A stretch of DNA of 64,000 bases from Martelella endophytica (GCF_000960975.1 NZ_CP010803.1:3272273-3336272); one strand, 5' to 3'. Positions 35,874 to 45,232 are shown, counted from the stretch's first letter. Translations and numbers: made by a program. Notes: generated by a model from the letters alone, not told the origin.

Positions 35874-36497
35874 ATGATGAGTGCGGCGATGGATAGGGCG
35901 AAGGGACTGGTGCTGCCGGTGCTGGGTCTCGGCTTTGCGCTTGCCGCCGTTACCGGCTGCGCCCGTGCACCGCGCGATACATTCGACCTGACGATGCAGA
36001 CGACGGCGCTGACGGCAGAGGCCGCACGGCCGGCGGTCCGCACCCAGCTTCTGGTGCCAACGCCGAGCGCCATCGAAGCGCTCAGCAACCGCAACATCGT
36101 CGTGCGTCTCGGCGGCTCCGAGTTGCGCTATCTCGGCGGCGCCCAGTGGAGCGATCAGCTTCCAGCCGTCATCCAGTCCCGCCTTGTCGCGGGGCTTGAG
36201 AACACCGGCCATTTCGGCGGTGTCGGCATTCCGGGGCAGGGTCTGGCCATTGACTACCAGGTCGTTGTCGAAATCCGCGAATTCGCGATCGACGCCGTAG
36301 GCCCGGGCGCTGCCAATGTGGTGCTGTCGGTGAAGCTGCTTGATGACCGCAACGGCGTCGTGCGCGCCCAGCGGCTGTTCTCCGCAAGCGTTCCCGTGAA
36401 CGCGTCAGGCTCCAACGGCACGCTGGTTGCGGCGCTGGACGAGGCCTTTGCCAGGACCCAAAGCGAGATCGTCACCTGGATCGCCGGCATCCTTTAA
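35874..36497 (+). CDS. ABC-type transport auxiliary lipoprotein (PqiC-like)
   Basis: A 207-residue lipoprotein of the ABC_trans_aux family (PqiC/YmbA). The signal peptide ends in the lipobox LAAVTGC, lipidating Cys at about residue 29, so it should sit in the outer or inner membrane facing the periplasm. The mature domain has LLVPTPSAIEALSNRNIVVRLGGSELRYLGGAQWSDQLPAVIQSRLVAGLE, typical of the family. PqiC proteins partner with MCE proteins; the gene follows mlaEFD but with a gap of about 260 bases and a hairpin, so it is a likely partner, not proven. The ATG at 35874, after GGAAGGG, gives a normal signal peptide. Confidence 0.85.
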   Translation: MMSAAMDRAKGLVLPVLGLGFALAAVTGCARAPRDTFDLTMQTTALTAEAARPAVRTQLLVPTPSAIEALSNRNIVVRLGGSELRYLGGAQWSDQLPAVIQSRLVAGLENTGHFGGVGIPGQGLAIDYQVVVEIREFAIDAVGPGAANVVLSVKLLDDRNGVVRAQRLFSASVPVNASGSNGTLVAALDEAFARTQSEIVTWIAGIL

Positions 36498-36596
36498 GCG
36501 AACGCCGTTTACACGGCTGCGGGTTTCCTGCAGCCGCCCGCCTATGTTCGGCCGGTTCCGGGTATTCCAGATTTTCTTGAGATCAGATGTCGCGCC

Positions 36597-36620
36597 GAGG
36601 CGTCCCGACGGGGACGCCTC
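36597..36620. terminator. Perfect stem-loop between lipoprotein and gpr
   Basis: GAGGCGTCCC with GGGACGCCTC (10 bp) around GACG lies between the convergent ends of the lipoprotein gene and the giant minus-strand gene. It is a good candidate for a shared transcript end, though without a long T run. Confidence 0.5.
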
Positions 36621-36631
36621 TGACAACGACT

Positions 36632-39600
36632 TTACTTAAGCCGCCCGGATGCGTGGGCGAGCATGGTGTAGACCTTGCCGGTATCCGACGTCAGGTAGGC
36701 CTGCACGCCGGCGCGGTCGCGACCGTTTTTCATCACGTCTGAAAGCAGCTTTTCGAAGTCGGCGATGTAGCGGTCGACCGCCGTGCGGAATTCGCGGTCG
36801 CTTTCATACTTCGACTTGATGTCGTCGAAGGTCCGCTGGCCCTTCAGGGTGTAGAGCCGACGGGTGAAGATGTCGCGTTCGCCCTGCTGGTAACGGCGCC
36901 ACAGCTCGACCGAAGCGTCGTGATCGATGGCACGGGCGATGTCGACCGAGAGCGAGTTCAGCGATTCGACCACCTGCTTCGGCTTGCGATCGGGCGCTGT
37001 CGGCTGGGCCGGGCGGCTTGCCGCGCCGCGGGCCGATTGGCCGGCTTCCTCGCGGGCCGCAGCGCGCAGCAGGTCGCTGATCCAGCCTTCGCCGCCCTGG
37101 GCAGCTGCCGGCTGGGCACGGGTCACGGCCTGGCGCGTTTCGCGGGCAGTGGCCGAGCCGGCCGTGCCGCGAAGGCTCGGAATGTCGTCGTCAACCTTGG
37201 GCATGGCAGCGGCGAGGGATCCTGCCGGCGGAGCCGAGAACGGGCGGATGGCCTCGCTGCGCGGCCGTTCTGCCGCGGCCGGCGCCGGCTTTTCGGCCGG
37301 TGGCGCGACCTGAGCGCGCGTGGCGCCTATGATCGAGGAAATGTCCTGCAGAGCGCGCACCTGATCTTCAACGGCGCGGCGCATGGCGGCAGCGCTTTCG
37401 CGTGCTTCCTCGGGCATTTCGTGAATGCCGCGCTTGACGGCATCGCGGGTGTTGTCGAACTCGGCGCGGATCTCGGTGGCGACACGTTCGATCTCGCGGG
37501 TTGCGCCGGCAAAGCGTGATGCGGCGTCTTCCACGGAACTGCGCATCGTCTCGCTCAGGCGGGCGGACATGTCCTCGGCCTCGCGGTTCGTCTTGTCGAT
37601 CGTTGCCGTGATCGTCGCGGCAACCGCCTTCAGGCCGCTCTCGATCTCCTTCGAGCGTTCGGCGAGACCGGTGGAGAGCTCGCCCAGGGCCTGCTGGCGC
37701 TCGTCGAGCGTGCCCGCGAGGCCGGACTGGGCCTGATCGATGAGGTTCGAGGCGCGATCGAGGATACCAGCATGGCTCTCGATTTCGGAGACGAGACCGC
37801 GCACGAAGCTGAGCGCGTTCTGGCTGGAGGCATCGAGCCGCTCAACCTTGCCGTCGAGAAGCGCGCTGGTCTCGGACATCGCCTCAGCCGAGCGCTGGGC
37901 CGTGTCGCGCACGGACCGCGCGGTGGCGGAGAGATTTTCGTCAAGCGTCGACAGGTGCGAGGCGGCCTCGTCGACGACGCCTGCAAGTTGCTGATGGCTT
38001 TCGCCGAGGCGATGGCCCAGCGCCTGCACGTGGTTGGTGAGGTTCTGGCTGTCGCTGCGGAGCTGCTCGCTGCTGCGTTCGGTCGCAGCGGCGATTTCGG
38101 CGGCAGCCTCGCGGCCGGTTTCCCCATAGCGCTCGATCAGCGGACGCGCCTTTTCATCGATCAGCGCGTTGAGTTCGGCAGTGTGGCCGGAGAGCATCGA
38201 ATTCATGCCGCGAGCGCGTTCGTCAAGCGCAGCGTTGACGGCCTGGCTGCGGGCTGCGATGGCGCGGTCGACGGCGCCAAGCGTTTCCTCAAGCGCGGCG
38301 AACTGGCCGCTGAGGCTGTCGCGCAGCGACTGTGCGCGCTCGGTCATCATCCGCTCGTTCTCGGCCAGGCTTTCCGACAGCGCATCCGCCGCACCGGAAA
38401 GGCCGACATTGATGCTTGCGCCGCGCTCGGCGAGCAGGGTTTCCGCCTCGCTCATCGTGTCGCGGATGGCAGCGATCTGGTTGTCGATGCGAGCGCTGGT
38501 CGCCGTGATGATTTCGGAGATACGGGCGCTGTTTTCGCTGGCGCTCTGGCCGGCAGCCTCGGCCTGGCTGGTGAGTTCACCCTGCAGGGCACGGGCGCGT
38601 TCGAAGATTTCCGAGCTGCTGGTTTCCAGGCCGGCACGGACATTGGCGTATGAGGCTTCGACCTGGCGGGTGAAGGTCTCACCGGTCACCTCGAGCTTCT
38701 GGCGCATGTCCTCGGCGTCGCGGTTCATCGCGGCGGCGGCCTCGGAAATGGTCTCGCGCAGACGACCGGCGAGGTTGCCGGCCTGGCGGTCCATCGTGCC
38801 GTTGACGTTTTCGAGGCCGGCATCGATGGCGCGCTCGAACTTGCCGAAGCGCTCCTCGATACGCGCGCTGCCATCATCGAGGGCGCCGGCGATCGCATCG
38901 CGGCGGCTGTCGAGCGACTGGGCCAGGCGATCTGCGGCTGCGGCACTGGCGTCATCGATGCGTTGCGCCTTGGCGTCGAGCATGCCGGAAAGCCGCTCGT
39001 CGAGCTGCTCGCCGGAAAGTGCGAAGGAGTTCTCGTGCGTCAACAGGGTCTCGTGCAGTCGGCCGGCAACGTTCTCAGCGGTGGCTTCGAAGCGTGTGGC
39101 ATTGTCGTGCAGGACCTCCGAGATGCGACGCTCGGCCTCTTCGCCGGCGACGCGCATGCGATCCGCGGTGTCGTTGCCGGCGCGCTCGAAAGCGCTGCGC
39201 TGCTCGGCAAGCGAGGCCGAAAGCCGGCCCTGCAAGGCACTGCCGGACTGTTCGATCTCGGCGGCGTAGCGAGAAAGCGTGCCGTCGAGACGCTCGCCGG
39301 TTTCGTTGGCAAGATTGGCGAGGCGGTTGGTGCCGCTCTCGATCTCGCCGGCATGGCGGCCCAGGCTTTCGTTGAGGGCGCCGAAGGAGGTTTCCACCCG
39401 GCCGGTCATCGCATCGGCGGACTGGTTGATCAGCCCGGCAGCGCGGGTGACCTTGTCGGCAATCGCGCCGGCGGAATCGCGCAGGCTTTCATCCAGGCGG
39501 ACACTCGACTTCTCGATCGTGTGGCGCAGCGAATCCTCGCGCGTCTCCAGCGACATTTCGAGCAGGCTGGAGGAGGCGGCAAGCGTGGTGGCAATGTTGG

Positions 39601-42600
39601 TGCCAGCCTCGGAGAGGGTTTCGGAAAGCGTCGAACGGCCACTCTCGATGGCGTCACCGAGCTGAACGGCGCCCGCGCCGAAGCTTTCTTCCAGACGACG
39701 GTGACCGTCGGCGTAGATATCGCGCAGGCTCGCCTCGCGGCTGGTGAAGGTCGCGGTGATGCGGCCGTCAAAGTCGGCAAACTTGTCGTCGAGCGTGGAT
39801 GTACGGTTGTCGATGGCGCCCTCGAGCCGCTCGGCGGCCTGATCGTAGGCGCTGGCGAGCCGGCTCTGACCATTGTTGACGGCGCCCTCCAGCCGCGACG
39901 TCTGTGCCTCGATAGTCTGGCCAAGGGTTTCCTCGGCGGTCGAAAGCGTCGCGGTGAGAAGGATTGCCTGCTCGTTCAGGCGTTCGCCGAGGCGGTCTGC
40001 TGCCCCGGAAAGAACGGTGTTGATTCCGTTCTCGCCATCGCCGATCTGGGCATTGAAGCGCGCGAGCTGGGCGTCGAGCCGTTCGGAGGCGTTCGAAAGC
40101 GAGCCGGTGAGGCGCTCATTGCCGGCCGTGAAGGTACCTTCGAGACGCGACGTCTGTGCCTCGATGGTCTGGCCGAGGGTTTCCTCGGCTGTCGAAAGCG
40201 TCGCGGTGAGCAGGATCGCCTGCTCGTTCAGACGCTCGCCCAGACGGTCTGCTGCGCCGGAAAGAACGGTGTTGATGCCGTTCTCGCCATCGCCGATCTG
40301 GGCATTGAAGCGCGCGAGCTGGGCGTCGAGCCGTTCGGAGGCGTTCGAAAGCGAGCCGGTGAGGCGCTCATTGCCGGCCGTGAAGGTACCTTCGAGACGC
40401 GACGTCTGTGCCTCGATGGTCTGGCCGAGGGTTTCCTCGGCGGTCGAAAGCGTCGCGGTGAGCAGGATTGCCTGCTCGTTCAGGCGCTCGTTGAGCCGGT
40501 CGGCGGCGCCGGACAGCACGGTGTTGATGCCATTCTCGCCGTCGCCGATCTGGGCGTTGAAGCGCGCAAGCTGGGCGTCGATGCGCTCGGAAGCGTTGTC
40601 GAACGAACCGGCGAGGCGTTCATGACCGGTCGAAAGCGCGCCTTCCAGCCGCTCCGTATGGGATTGCAGGGTCTGACCGAGGGTTTCTTCCGCAGTCGAG
40701 AGCGAAGCCGTCAGCAGGATCGCCTGTTCGGTGAGGCGCTCGTCGATGCGCTCGGTGACGCCGGTGATGGCGGCAGTGATACCGCTCTCGCCCGTGCCGA
40801 CGCGCTCGTTGAAACGCTCGAGCTGGGCTTCAAGCCGATCGGATGCACCGGAGAGCGAACCCGTGAGGCGCTCATGACCGCTCTTCAGCGTTTCATCGAG
40901 CCGCTCGGTCTCGGACTTCAGCGTCGCGCCGAAGGTTTCCTCGCTGGCGGAGAGGGTTGCGGCAAGCATGATCGCGTGTTCGTTCATGCTGTCTTGCAGG
41001 CGGTCGGCTGCGCCGCTGATGGTGGCGGTAATGCCGCTCTCGCCGTTTCCGACCCTGTCGGTGAAATCGGAAAGCTGGGCATCGATGCGGTCGGCTGCGC
41101 CGGAGAGCGAGCCACCGAGACGCTCATGGCCCGCACGCAACGATTCCTCAAGGCGCACCGTGCCGGCCTCGAGCGTCTGGCCGATGGTTTCTTCGCTCGT
41201 CGAAAGCGTCGTCGCCAGCATGATGGCCTGGTCGTTCATACGCTCGTTCAGCCGCGAGCCTGCATCGTCGAGAGCGGAACTGATCGTTGCTTCGCCGCTG
41301 GTGATCTGGGCGCCAAAGCGCTGCAGCCGCTCATCAAGCCTGGTCTCGGCATCGCCAAGAATGCCCGAAAGCGCGCTCTTCTCAGCACCAAGCGTCGCAC
41401 CGAGGGTATCGGTGTGGCTGGTGATCGTCTGGTCGAGCATCTCGGTGCTGGCCGAAAGCGTCGCCGCCAGCGTCAGCGTATGGTCGCCCATGCGTTCGTT
41501 GAAGCGGTCGCTGGCTTCCGACAGCATCGCATCAATGCTGGCTTCGCCTTCGCCCAGCGCCTGCTGCATGCGGCCAAGACTGCCGTCGAGGCGCGATTCG
41601 ATAGTGTTGCCGCTTTCCTCGAATCGGCTCGCAAAGCCATCGAGCGTGCTGTCGAGGCTGGCGCCAAGGCGGGAAACGGTGGTTTCGATACGCTGATCGA
41701 CGGCGGCACTGCGCTCCTCGAACTGGCGGGCCATCGCCTCGTTGGTCTCGCTGAGGCGGCTGGTGAAGCGCGCTTCGGTTTCACCGATGGTCGCCGACAG
41801 GCCGGTGGTGACGCGGTCGAGCGCCTCCGACATGGTCTTTTCGCTCGAAGAGGCGGCCTCGAGCAGCGCTTCGGAGCGGCGGCCAACGGTTTCCGAAAGG
41901 TTCTCACCCGTTTCGGCGAGAGCGGCCGTCAGGCGTTCGGTGTCGTCGTTAAGGCGCGAGGCGGAGCCGTGGAAATCCTCGATCAGGGTGCGACCGCGTT
42001 CTTCGAAACGGCTGGAGAGGTCGTTGAAGCGCTTGTCGAAAAGCTCGGTCAGTTCGCCGTAGCTGCGGTCGAATTCCCCGCGCAGCGTGGTGGTACGCTT
42101 CTCCAGGAGCTCGCCGATGTTCGAGGCGGCGCGGCTGGCATTCTCGTCGATGATGGCGGCCCGGGTCTCGATCATCTCGGCAACGCCGGCGCCGGCGGTC
42201 GTGACCTTGCGGGTCAGATCGTCCATCACCGTACCGATTTCGCTCTTGAGCTGGTCGTTGGTGCCGAGGATCGATGTGCGGATGCGCGCGGCGTGATTGA
42301 CCACGGCCTCGCGCTCGGCGGAAAGCTCCTGCACCAGGTTGCGGATGCGCAGCTCGTTTTCGGCGTAGCTGCGTTCCAGCGCATTCACCTCGGAATGGAC
42401 GAGGTTTTCCAGTTCGGAGGCGCGGGCGATGGTCCGCTCGATGCCTTCGTTCATGGCATAGACTTCGCTGCGCACAGCCTGGCTGACGCTGCGGACCTGC
42501 TGAGCGGCATGCTCGTCCGGTTCCGACAGACGCAGCGCGACCTCGGCCATCGAGCGCGCGGCTTCCTGCATGTCGCGGGCGCGGGCGAGCATCATGTTGA

Positions 42601-43057
42601 AGGCATAGATGACAAAGACGGGCGCAAGCGTCAGCGTGGCCGCGACCCCGATGCCCTCGATCCCAAGGATTTCGGCGAAGGAGCTTGCATTGAAGATCTT
42701 CGAGCCGAGAACGACCAGGGTGCCGGCAATGCCGAGGCCGAGCCAGCCGGCGGACATGATCGTTGAGTTGCGCAGCGCTTCCATGGTGGAGCGGCGTTCG
42801 AAGGCGCGCAGCACGCGCTGGTTGGAAAACCGGCCAGGATCGTTGGCGGGCCGGAATTCCGGCGATTTCGGGCGGGCCGCGGTGGCGCGGTCGTTTTCCG
42901 GGCGCGGCGGACGGGCAGGGGTGTCTGCCGGGCGTTCCGCACGGGTTTCCGTCGCCGTCTTCTCACCAGCGTCGCCGTCGACATCGGGCGCCAGCGCATC
43001 TTCGAGTGCGTTGATTGCCTGCTCGTCGAGCGAAGAACCGCTTACTTGTTTCGCCAT
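36632..43057 (-). CDS. gpr: Giant polar-growth ring protein (GPR/RgsE-like)
   Basis: A single 2,141-residue protein, matching in size and layout the Growth Pole Ring protein of Agrobacterium (about 2,115 residues) and RgsE of Sinorhizobium, which form a ring at the growing pole and are needed for polar growth and rod shape. Residues 1-95 are cytoplasmic and Pro/Arg/Glu-rich. Two membrane segments follow (about 100-119 and 137-157), then a vast helical region with apolipoprotein-like repeats (160-1900), including seven in-phase 84-residue units (about 443-1030). A Pro/Ala-rich linker and a conserved C-terminal domain close it (VELWRRYQQGERDIFTRRLYTLKGQRTFDDI). ATG 43057 follows GAGGCG. Assignment to GPR rests on architecture and genus-level expectation, not alignment. 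Confidence 0.85.
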   Translation of the reverse strand: MAKQVSGSSLDEQAINALEDALAPDVDGDAGEKTATETRAERPADTPARPPRPENDRATAARPKSPEFRPANDPGRFSNQRVLRAFERRSTMEALRNSTIMSAGWLGLGIAGTLVVLGSKIFNASSFAEILGIEGIGVAATLTLAPVFVIYAFNMMLARARDMQEAARSMAEVALRLSEPDEHAAQQVRSVSQAVRSEVYAMNEGIERTIARASELENLVHSEVNALERSYAENELRIRNLVQELSAEREAVVNHAARIRTSILGTNDQLKSEIGTVMDDLTRKVTTAGAGVAEMIETRAAIIDENASRAASNIGELLEKRTTTLRGEFDRSYGELTELFDKRFNDLSSRFEERGRTLIEDFHGSASRLNDDTERLTAALAETGENLSETVGRRSEALLEAASSSEKTMSEALDRVTTGLSATIGETEARFTSRLSETNEAMARQFEERSAAVDQRIETTVSRLGASLDSTLDGFASRFEESGNTIESRLDGSLGRMQQALGEGEASIDAMLSEASDRFNERMGDHTLTLAATLSASTEMLDQTITSHTDTLGATLGAEKSALSGILGDAETRLDERLQRFGAQITSGEATISSALDDAGSRLNERMNDQAIMLATTLSTSEETIGQTLEAGTVRLEESLRAGHERLGGSLSGAADRIDAQLSDFTDRVGNGESGITATISGAADRLQDSMNEHAIMLAATLSASEETFGATLKSETERLDETLKSGHERLTGSLSGASDRLEAQLERFNERVGTGESGITAAITGVTERIDERLTEQAILLTASLSTAEETLGQTLQSHTERLEGALSTGHERLAGSFDNASERIDAQLARFNAQIGDGENGINTVLSGAADRLNERLNEQAILLTATLSTAEETLGQTIEAQTSRLEGTFTAGNERLTGSLSNASERLDAQLARFNAQIGDGENGINTVLSGAADRLGERLNEQAILLTATLSTAEETLGQTIEAQTSRLEGTFTAGNERLTGSLSNASERLDAQLARFNAQIGDGENGINTVLSGAADRLGERLNEQAILLTATLSTAEETLGQTIEAQTSRLEGAVNNGQSRLASAYDQAAERLEGAIDNRTSTLDDKFADFDGRITATFTSREASLRDIYADGHRRLEESFGAGAVQLGDAIESGRSTLSETLSEAGTNIATTLAASSSLLEMSLETREDSLRHTIEKSSVRLDESLRDSAGAIADKVTRAAGLINQSADAMTGRVETSFGALNESLGRHAGEIESGTNRLANLANETGERLDGTLSRYAAEIEQSGSALQGRLSASLAEQRSAFERAGNDTADRMRVAGEEAERRISEVLHDNATRFEATAENVAGRLHETLLTHENSFALSGEQLDERLSGMLDAKAQRIDDASAAAADRLAQSLDSRRDAIAGALDDGSARIEERFGKFERAIDAGLENVNGTMDRQAGNLAGRLRETISEAAAAMNRDAEDMRQKLEVTGETFTRQVEASYANVRAGLETSSSEIFERARALQGELTSQAEAAGQSASENSARISEIITATSARIDNQIAAIRDTMSEAETLLAERGASINVGLSGAADALSESLAENERMMTERAQSLRDSLSGQFAALEETLGAVDRAIAARSQAVNAALDERARGMNSMLSGHTAELNALIDEKARPLIERYGETGREAAAEIAAATERSSEQLRSDSQNLTNHVQALGHRLGESHQQLAGVVDEAASHLSTLDENLSATARSVRDTAQRSAEAMSETSALLDGKVERLDASSQNALSFVRGLVSEIESHAGILDRASNLIDQAQSGLAGTLDERQQALGELSTGLAERSKEIESGLKAVAATITATIDKTNREAEDMSARLSETMRSSVEDAASRFAGATREIERVATEIRAEFDNTRDAVKRGIHEMPEEARESAAAMRRAVEDQVRALQDISSIIGATRAQVAPPAEKPAPAAAERPRSEAIRPFSAPPAGSLAAAMPKVDDDIPSLRGTAGSATARETRQAVTRAQPAAAQGGEGWISDLLRAAAREEAGQSARGAASRPAQPTAPDRKPKQVVESLNSLSVDIARAIDHDASVELWRRYQQGERDIFTRRLYTLKGQRTFDDIKSKYESDREFRTAVDRYIADFEKLLSDVMKNGRDRAGVQAYLTSDTGKVYTMLAHASGRLK
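39968..41731 (-). repeat. Seven tandem 252-bp (84-codon) repeats inside gpr
   Basis: The conserved LNEQAILLTATLS-type core recurs at steps of exactly 252 bases: 39968, 40220, 40472, 40724, 40976, 41228 and 41480 mark the same point. The units starting at 39968 and 40220 are nearly identical in DNA (only a handful of differences, with a stretch over 150 bases identical). Outer units have diverged to roughly half identity in protein. Unit lengths are kept in phase, so gain or loss of a unit would keep the reading frame. Confidence 0.9.
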
Positions 43058-43552
43058 GGTACGCCTCGTGCCACACGGCCCGCTTCGCCACATTCCTGTC
43101 GCGAAGGCGGACCTGATACTCTCTCAATGGTTCAAACCGCGAAGTGTCCCCGCGATTCCCGCCAAAGCCCCTGAAATAGACCCCAAATGCCTTGCCGTAT
43201 CGGCCTTTTCTCGCTCACAATCGTGTCGAGAGGCAGGCAAATGTCTTCTTTTTCAAAGGATTACCCACATTTTTCATCGCATATTCGCTTTTGCCATACA
43301 ACACGCTCGGCCGCGCCGCCTGCTTCTGTCCCCCGCCAATGGTGGACGACGCGGCCAAAATGGCCTGCAAAAAGCAATCAAATTCCGGCGTTTAGCGAAT
43401 ATTAACCATAATGCGCCTTTTCACCCGCTTTGCAAATCGACCGCCGGCGGGGCAGGGGGCAGGTAAATCGATGGTGATCCCGCCGATATTGACTGAGGCG
43501 CTGGAATGAACGAAACACCGGGCTTCGGCAGACGAATGCAAGGCTTCCCGAC
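43058..43552. other. Intergenic region gpr / ferredoxin with CtrA-like site
   Basis: A 495-base divergent region with no gene I can support. It holds T-rich and low-GC stretches unlike the flanks. At 43391-43406 it reads TTTA-N7-TTAAC, one mismatch from the CtrA consensus TTAA-N7-TTAAC. Both the gpr (minus) and ferredoxin (plus) promoters should lie here. No clear -35/-10 pair was assigned. Confidence 0.45.
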
Positions 43553-43873
43553 ATGCTCAAACTCAAGTTCATCGGCAATGACGAGACGGTCTATGACCTC
43601 GAGGTCAGCCCCGGCTCCAGCGTGATGGAAAATGCCGTGCGCAACAGCGTACCCGGCATCGAAGCCGAGTGCGGTGGCGCCTGCGCCTGCGCCACCTGTC
43701 ATGTCTATGTCGATCCAGACTGGATGGCGAAAGTTGGCGAGCCCGAGCCGATGGAAGAAGACATGCTCGACTTCGCCATCGATGTCCGCGCGAATTCGCG
43801 GCTTTCCTGTCAGATCGAAATGCGTGACGAGCTTGACGGGCTGACCGTGCGCATTCCCGAACGTCAGGGTTGA
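43553..43873 (+). CDS. 2Fe-2S ferredoxin, adrenodoxin type
   Basis: A 106-residue [2Fe-2S] ferredoxin of the adrenodoxin/FdxB type found in alphaproteobacteria. The cluster ligands are the cysteines of [16 protein letters not shown] plus the later SCQIEM: pattern C-x5-C-x2-C and a distant C. The fold pattern ([28 protein letters not shown]) is normal. Such ferredoxins serve Fe-S cluster assembly or P450 electron transfer; the partner is not in this window. It lies just upstream of folP, with an 8-base gap, and may be cotranscribed with the folate genes. Confidence 0.9.
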   Translation: MLKLKFIGNDETVYDLEVSPGSSVMENAVRNSVPGIEAECGGACACATCHVYVDPDWMAKVGEPEPMEEDMLDFAIDVRANSRLSCQIEMRDELDGLTVRIPERQG

Positions 43874-43880
43874 CGCCGCG

Positions 43881-44741
43881 GTGGACCGTCTGATGCCGTC
43901 AGTTTTCGCCCCCCGCCGATTGCGACTTGCGCACGGACGCACGCTGACGCTCGGCCCGACCGGCGTCCTGATGGCGATCGTCAACGTCACGCCGGATTCC
44001 TTTTCCGATGGCGGCCAGTTCGTGAGCGTCGACGAGGCCGTTGCCTTCGCGCTCGCGGCGGTGGCAGACGGTGCTTCGATCCTCGACATCGGCGGCGAAT
44101 CGACCCGGCCCGGCGCGGACGCGGTCTCCGCCGCAGAAGAACAGGCCCGCATCCTTCCGGTGATATCGGCGATAGCGCGGAAGACCGATGCGCTGATCTC
44201 CGTTGATACCTATCGGGCCGAGACGGCGGAGATGGCGATCTCGGCCGGTGCGCATCTCATCAACGACATTGCGGGAGGCACGGCCGAGCCGGATATACTG
44301 CGGGTGGCGGCCAGGATGGGAGCCGCCTATTGCCTGATGCACACCAGCAGGCGCGCCGACAAGCGGGCCGATCCGCTGGAAGATCAGCTCGCCTTCTTGG
44401 AGCCGGCGCTTGCCGCTGCGCGAGCGGCTGGCATTTCCGACGACCAGCTGCTGATCGATCCCGGTTTCGGCTTCGGCAAGGACGGCGCGGAAAATCTCGA
44501 CATCATGGCACATCTCGATGTGCTGCACCGCCTTGGTCTTCCGCTCCTCATCGGCACATCGCGCAAACGCTTTGTCGCGACGCTGAGCGGCGGCGATAAT
44601 CTCTCCCGCGACTTCGGAACGGCGGCGACCACCGTGATCACCCGGATGGCCGGCGGCGCGGTGTTCCGCGTGCATAATGTCAGCGCCAACCGGGCGGCAC
44701 TTGCTTTCGCTGACGCGATGATCGCGCGTGAGGCCGACTGA
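43881..44741 (+). CDS. folP: Dihydropteroate synthase
   Basis: FolP joins para-aminobenzoate to the pterin diphosphate to give dihydropteroate, the sulfonamide-target step of folate synthesis. The 286-residue product has MAIVNVTPDSFSDGGQF, DIGGESTRPGA, DTYRAETAEMA, INDIAGG and DPGFGFGKDGAENLDIM, then GTSRKRFVATLSG near the end, all family hallmarks. A GTG at 43881 is taken; an ATG four codons on (43893) is equally possible as the ribosome site is weak. folB and folK follow, making a compact folate cluster that complements thyA-folA at 18.6-20 kb. Confidence 0.95.
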   Translation: MDRLMPSVFAPRRLRLAHGRTLTLGPTGVLMAIVNVTPDSFSDGGQFVSVDEAVAFALAAVADGASILDIGGESTRPGADAVSAAEEQARILPVISAIARKTDALISVDTYRAETAEMAISAGAHLINDIAGGTAEPDILRVAARMGAAYCLMHTSRRADKRADPLEDQLAFLEPALAAARAAGISDDQLLIDPGFGFGKDGAENLDIMAHLDVLHRLGLPLLIGTSRKRFVATLSGGDNLSRDFGTAATTVITRMAGGAVFRVHNVSANRAALAFADAMIAREAD

Positions 44742-44860
44742 GGCCGTTATTCGGAAGGCTTCGCATCCATCAGGTTGCGCATGGGCCAATGGCGGCCTAG
44801 AACTGGCCGGCTCGGAAGCCGCACCCGCTTTCTTAACCTTCGCGTCCAGGGAGACCAGCG

Positions 44861-45232
44861 ATGAACGGCCGCTACACCATCGTGCTCAAGAATTGCGCCT
44901 TCTTTTCCACCCATGGCGTGATGCCGGAGGAAGAGACGCTCGGCCAGCGCTTCTATGTCGATGCGACGCTGAATATCATCGATGAAAATGCCGTCCTGAA
45001 CGATGACTTCTCCGCCGCCGTCGATTACGGCGAGGTCTACAAGGTCATTTCCGAAGTGGTGACGAAGCGTCGCTTCCGGCTGATCGAGGCGCTTGCCCAC
45101 GCGATCGCTGTTGCTGTCTGCGACCGGTATGCGCCGATCCGCTCGGTCGAGATCGTCGTGCGCAAGCCGTCCGCCCCGGTGCACGGCCTGCTCGACTATG
45201 CCGAGGCGCGTGTCAGCTATGACGCGGGTTGA
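44861..45232 (+). CDS. folB: Dihydroneopterin aldolase
   Basis: FolB cleaves dihydroneopterin to hydroxymethyl-dihydropterin and glycolaldehyde. The 123-residue protein fits the small tunnelling-fold family: TIVLKNCAFFSTHGVMPEEETLGQRFYVDATLN (catalytic Glu near EEETLGQRF), VDYGEVYKVISEVV and KPSAPVHGLLDYAEARVSY, the family-specific KPxAPI motif. GGGAG precedes ATG 44861. The folK start lies 14 bases before the stop, so the two enzymes that act in sequence are translationally coupled. Confidence 0.95.
   Translation: MNGRYTIVLKNCAFFSTHGVMPEEETLGQRFYVDATLNIIDENAVLNDDFSAAVDYGEVYKVISEVVTKRRFRLIEALAHAIAVAVCDRYAPIRSVEIVVRKPSAPVHGLLDYAEARVSYDAG

Noticed and set aside
38963..42766. A very long open frame (over 1,260 codons) on the plus strand opposite the gpr gene.
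   Set aside because: It is antisense to the repeat-rich GPR gene, where high GC and repeated codons keep the opposite frame free of stops; it has no family similarity or ribosome site.
36632..43057. Possible CRISPR or mobile array from the many tandem repeats.
   Set aside because: Repeats are 252 bases, in coding phase, without spacers, and continue a single reading frame; no cas genes or transposase nearby.
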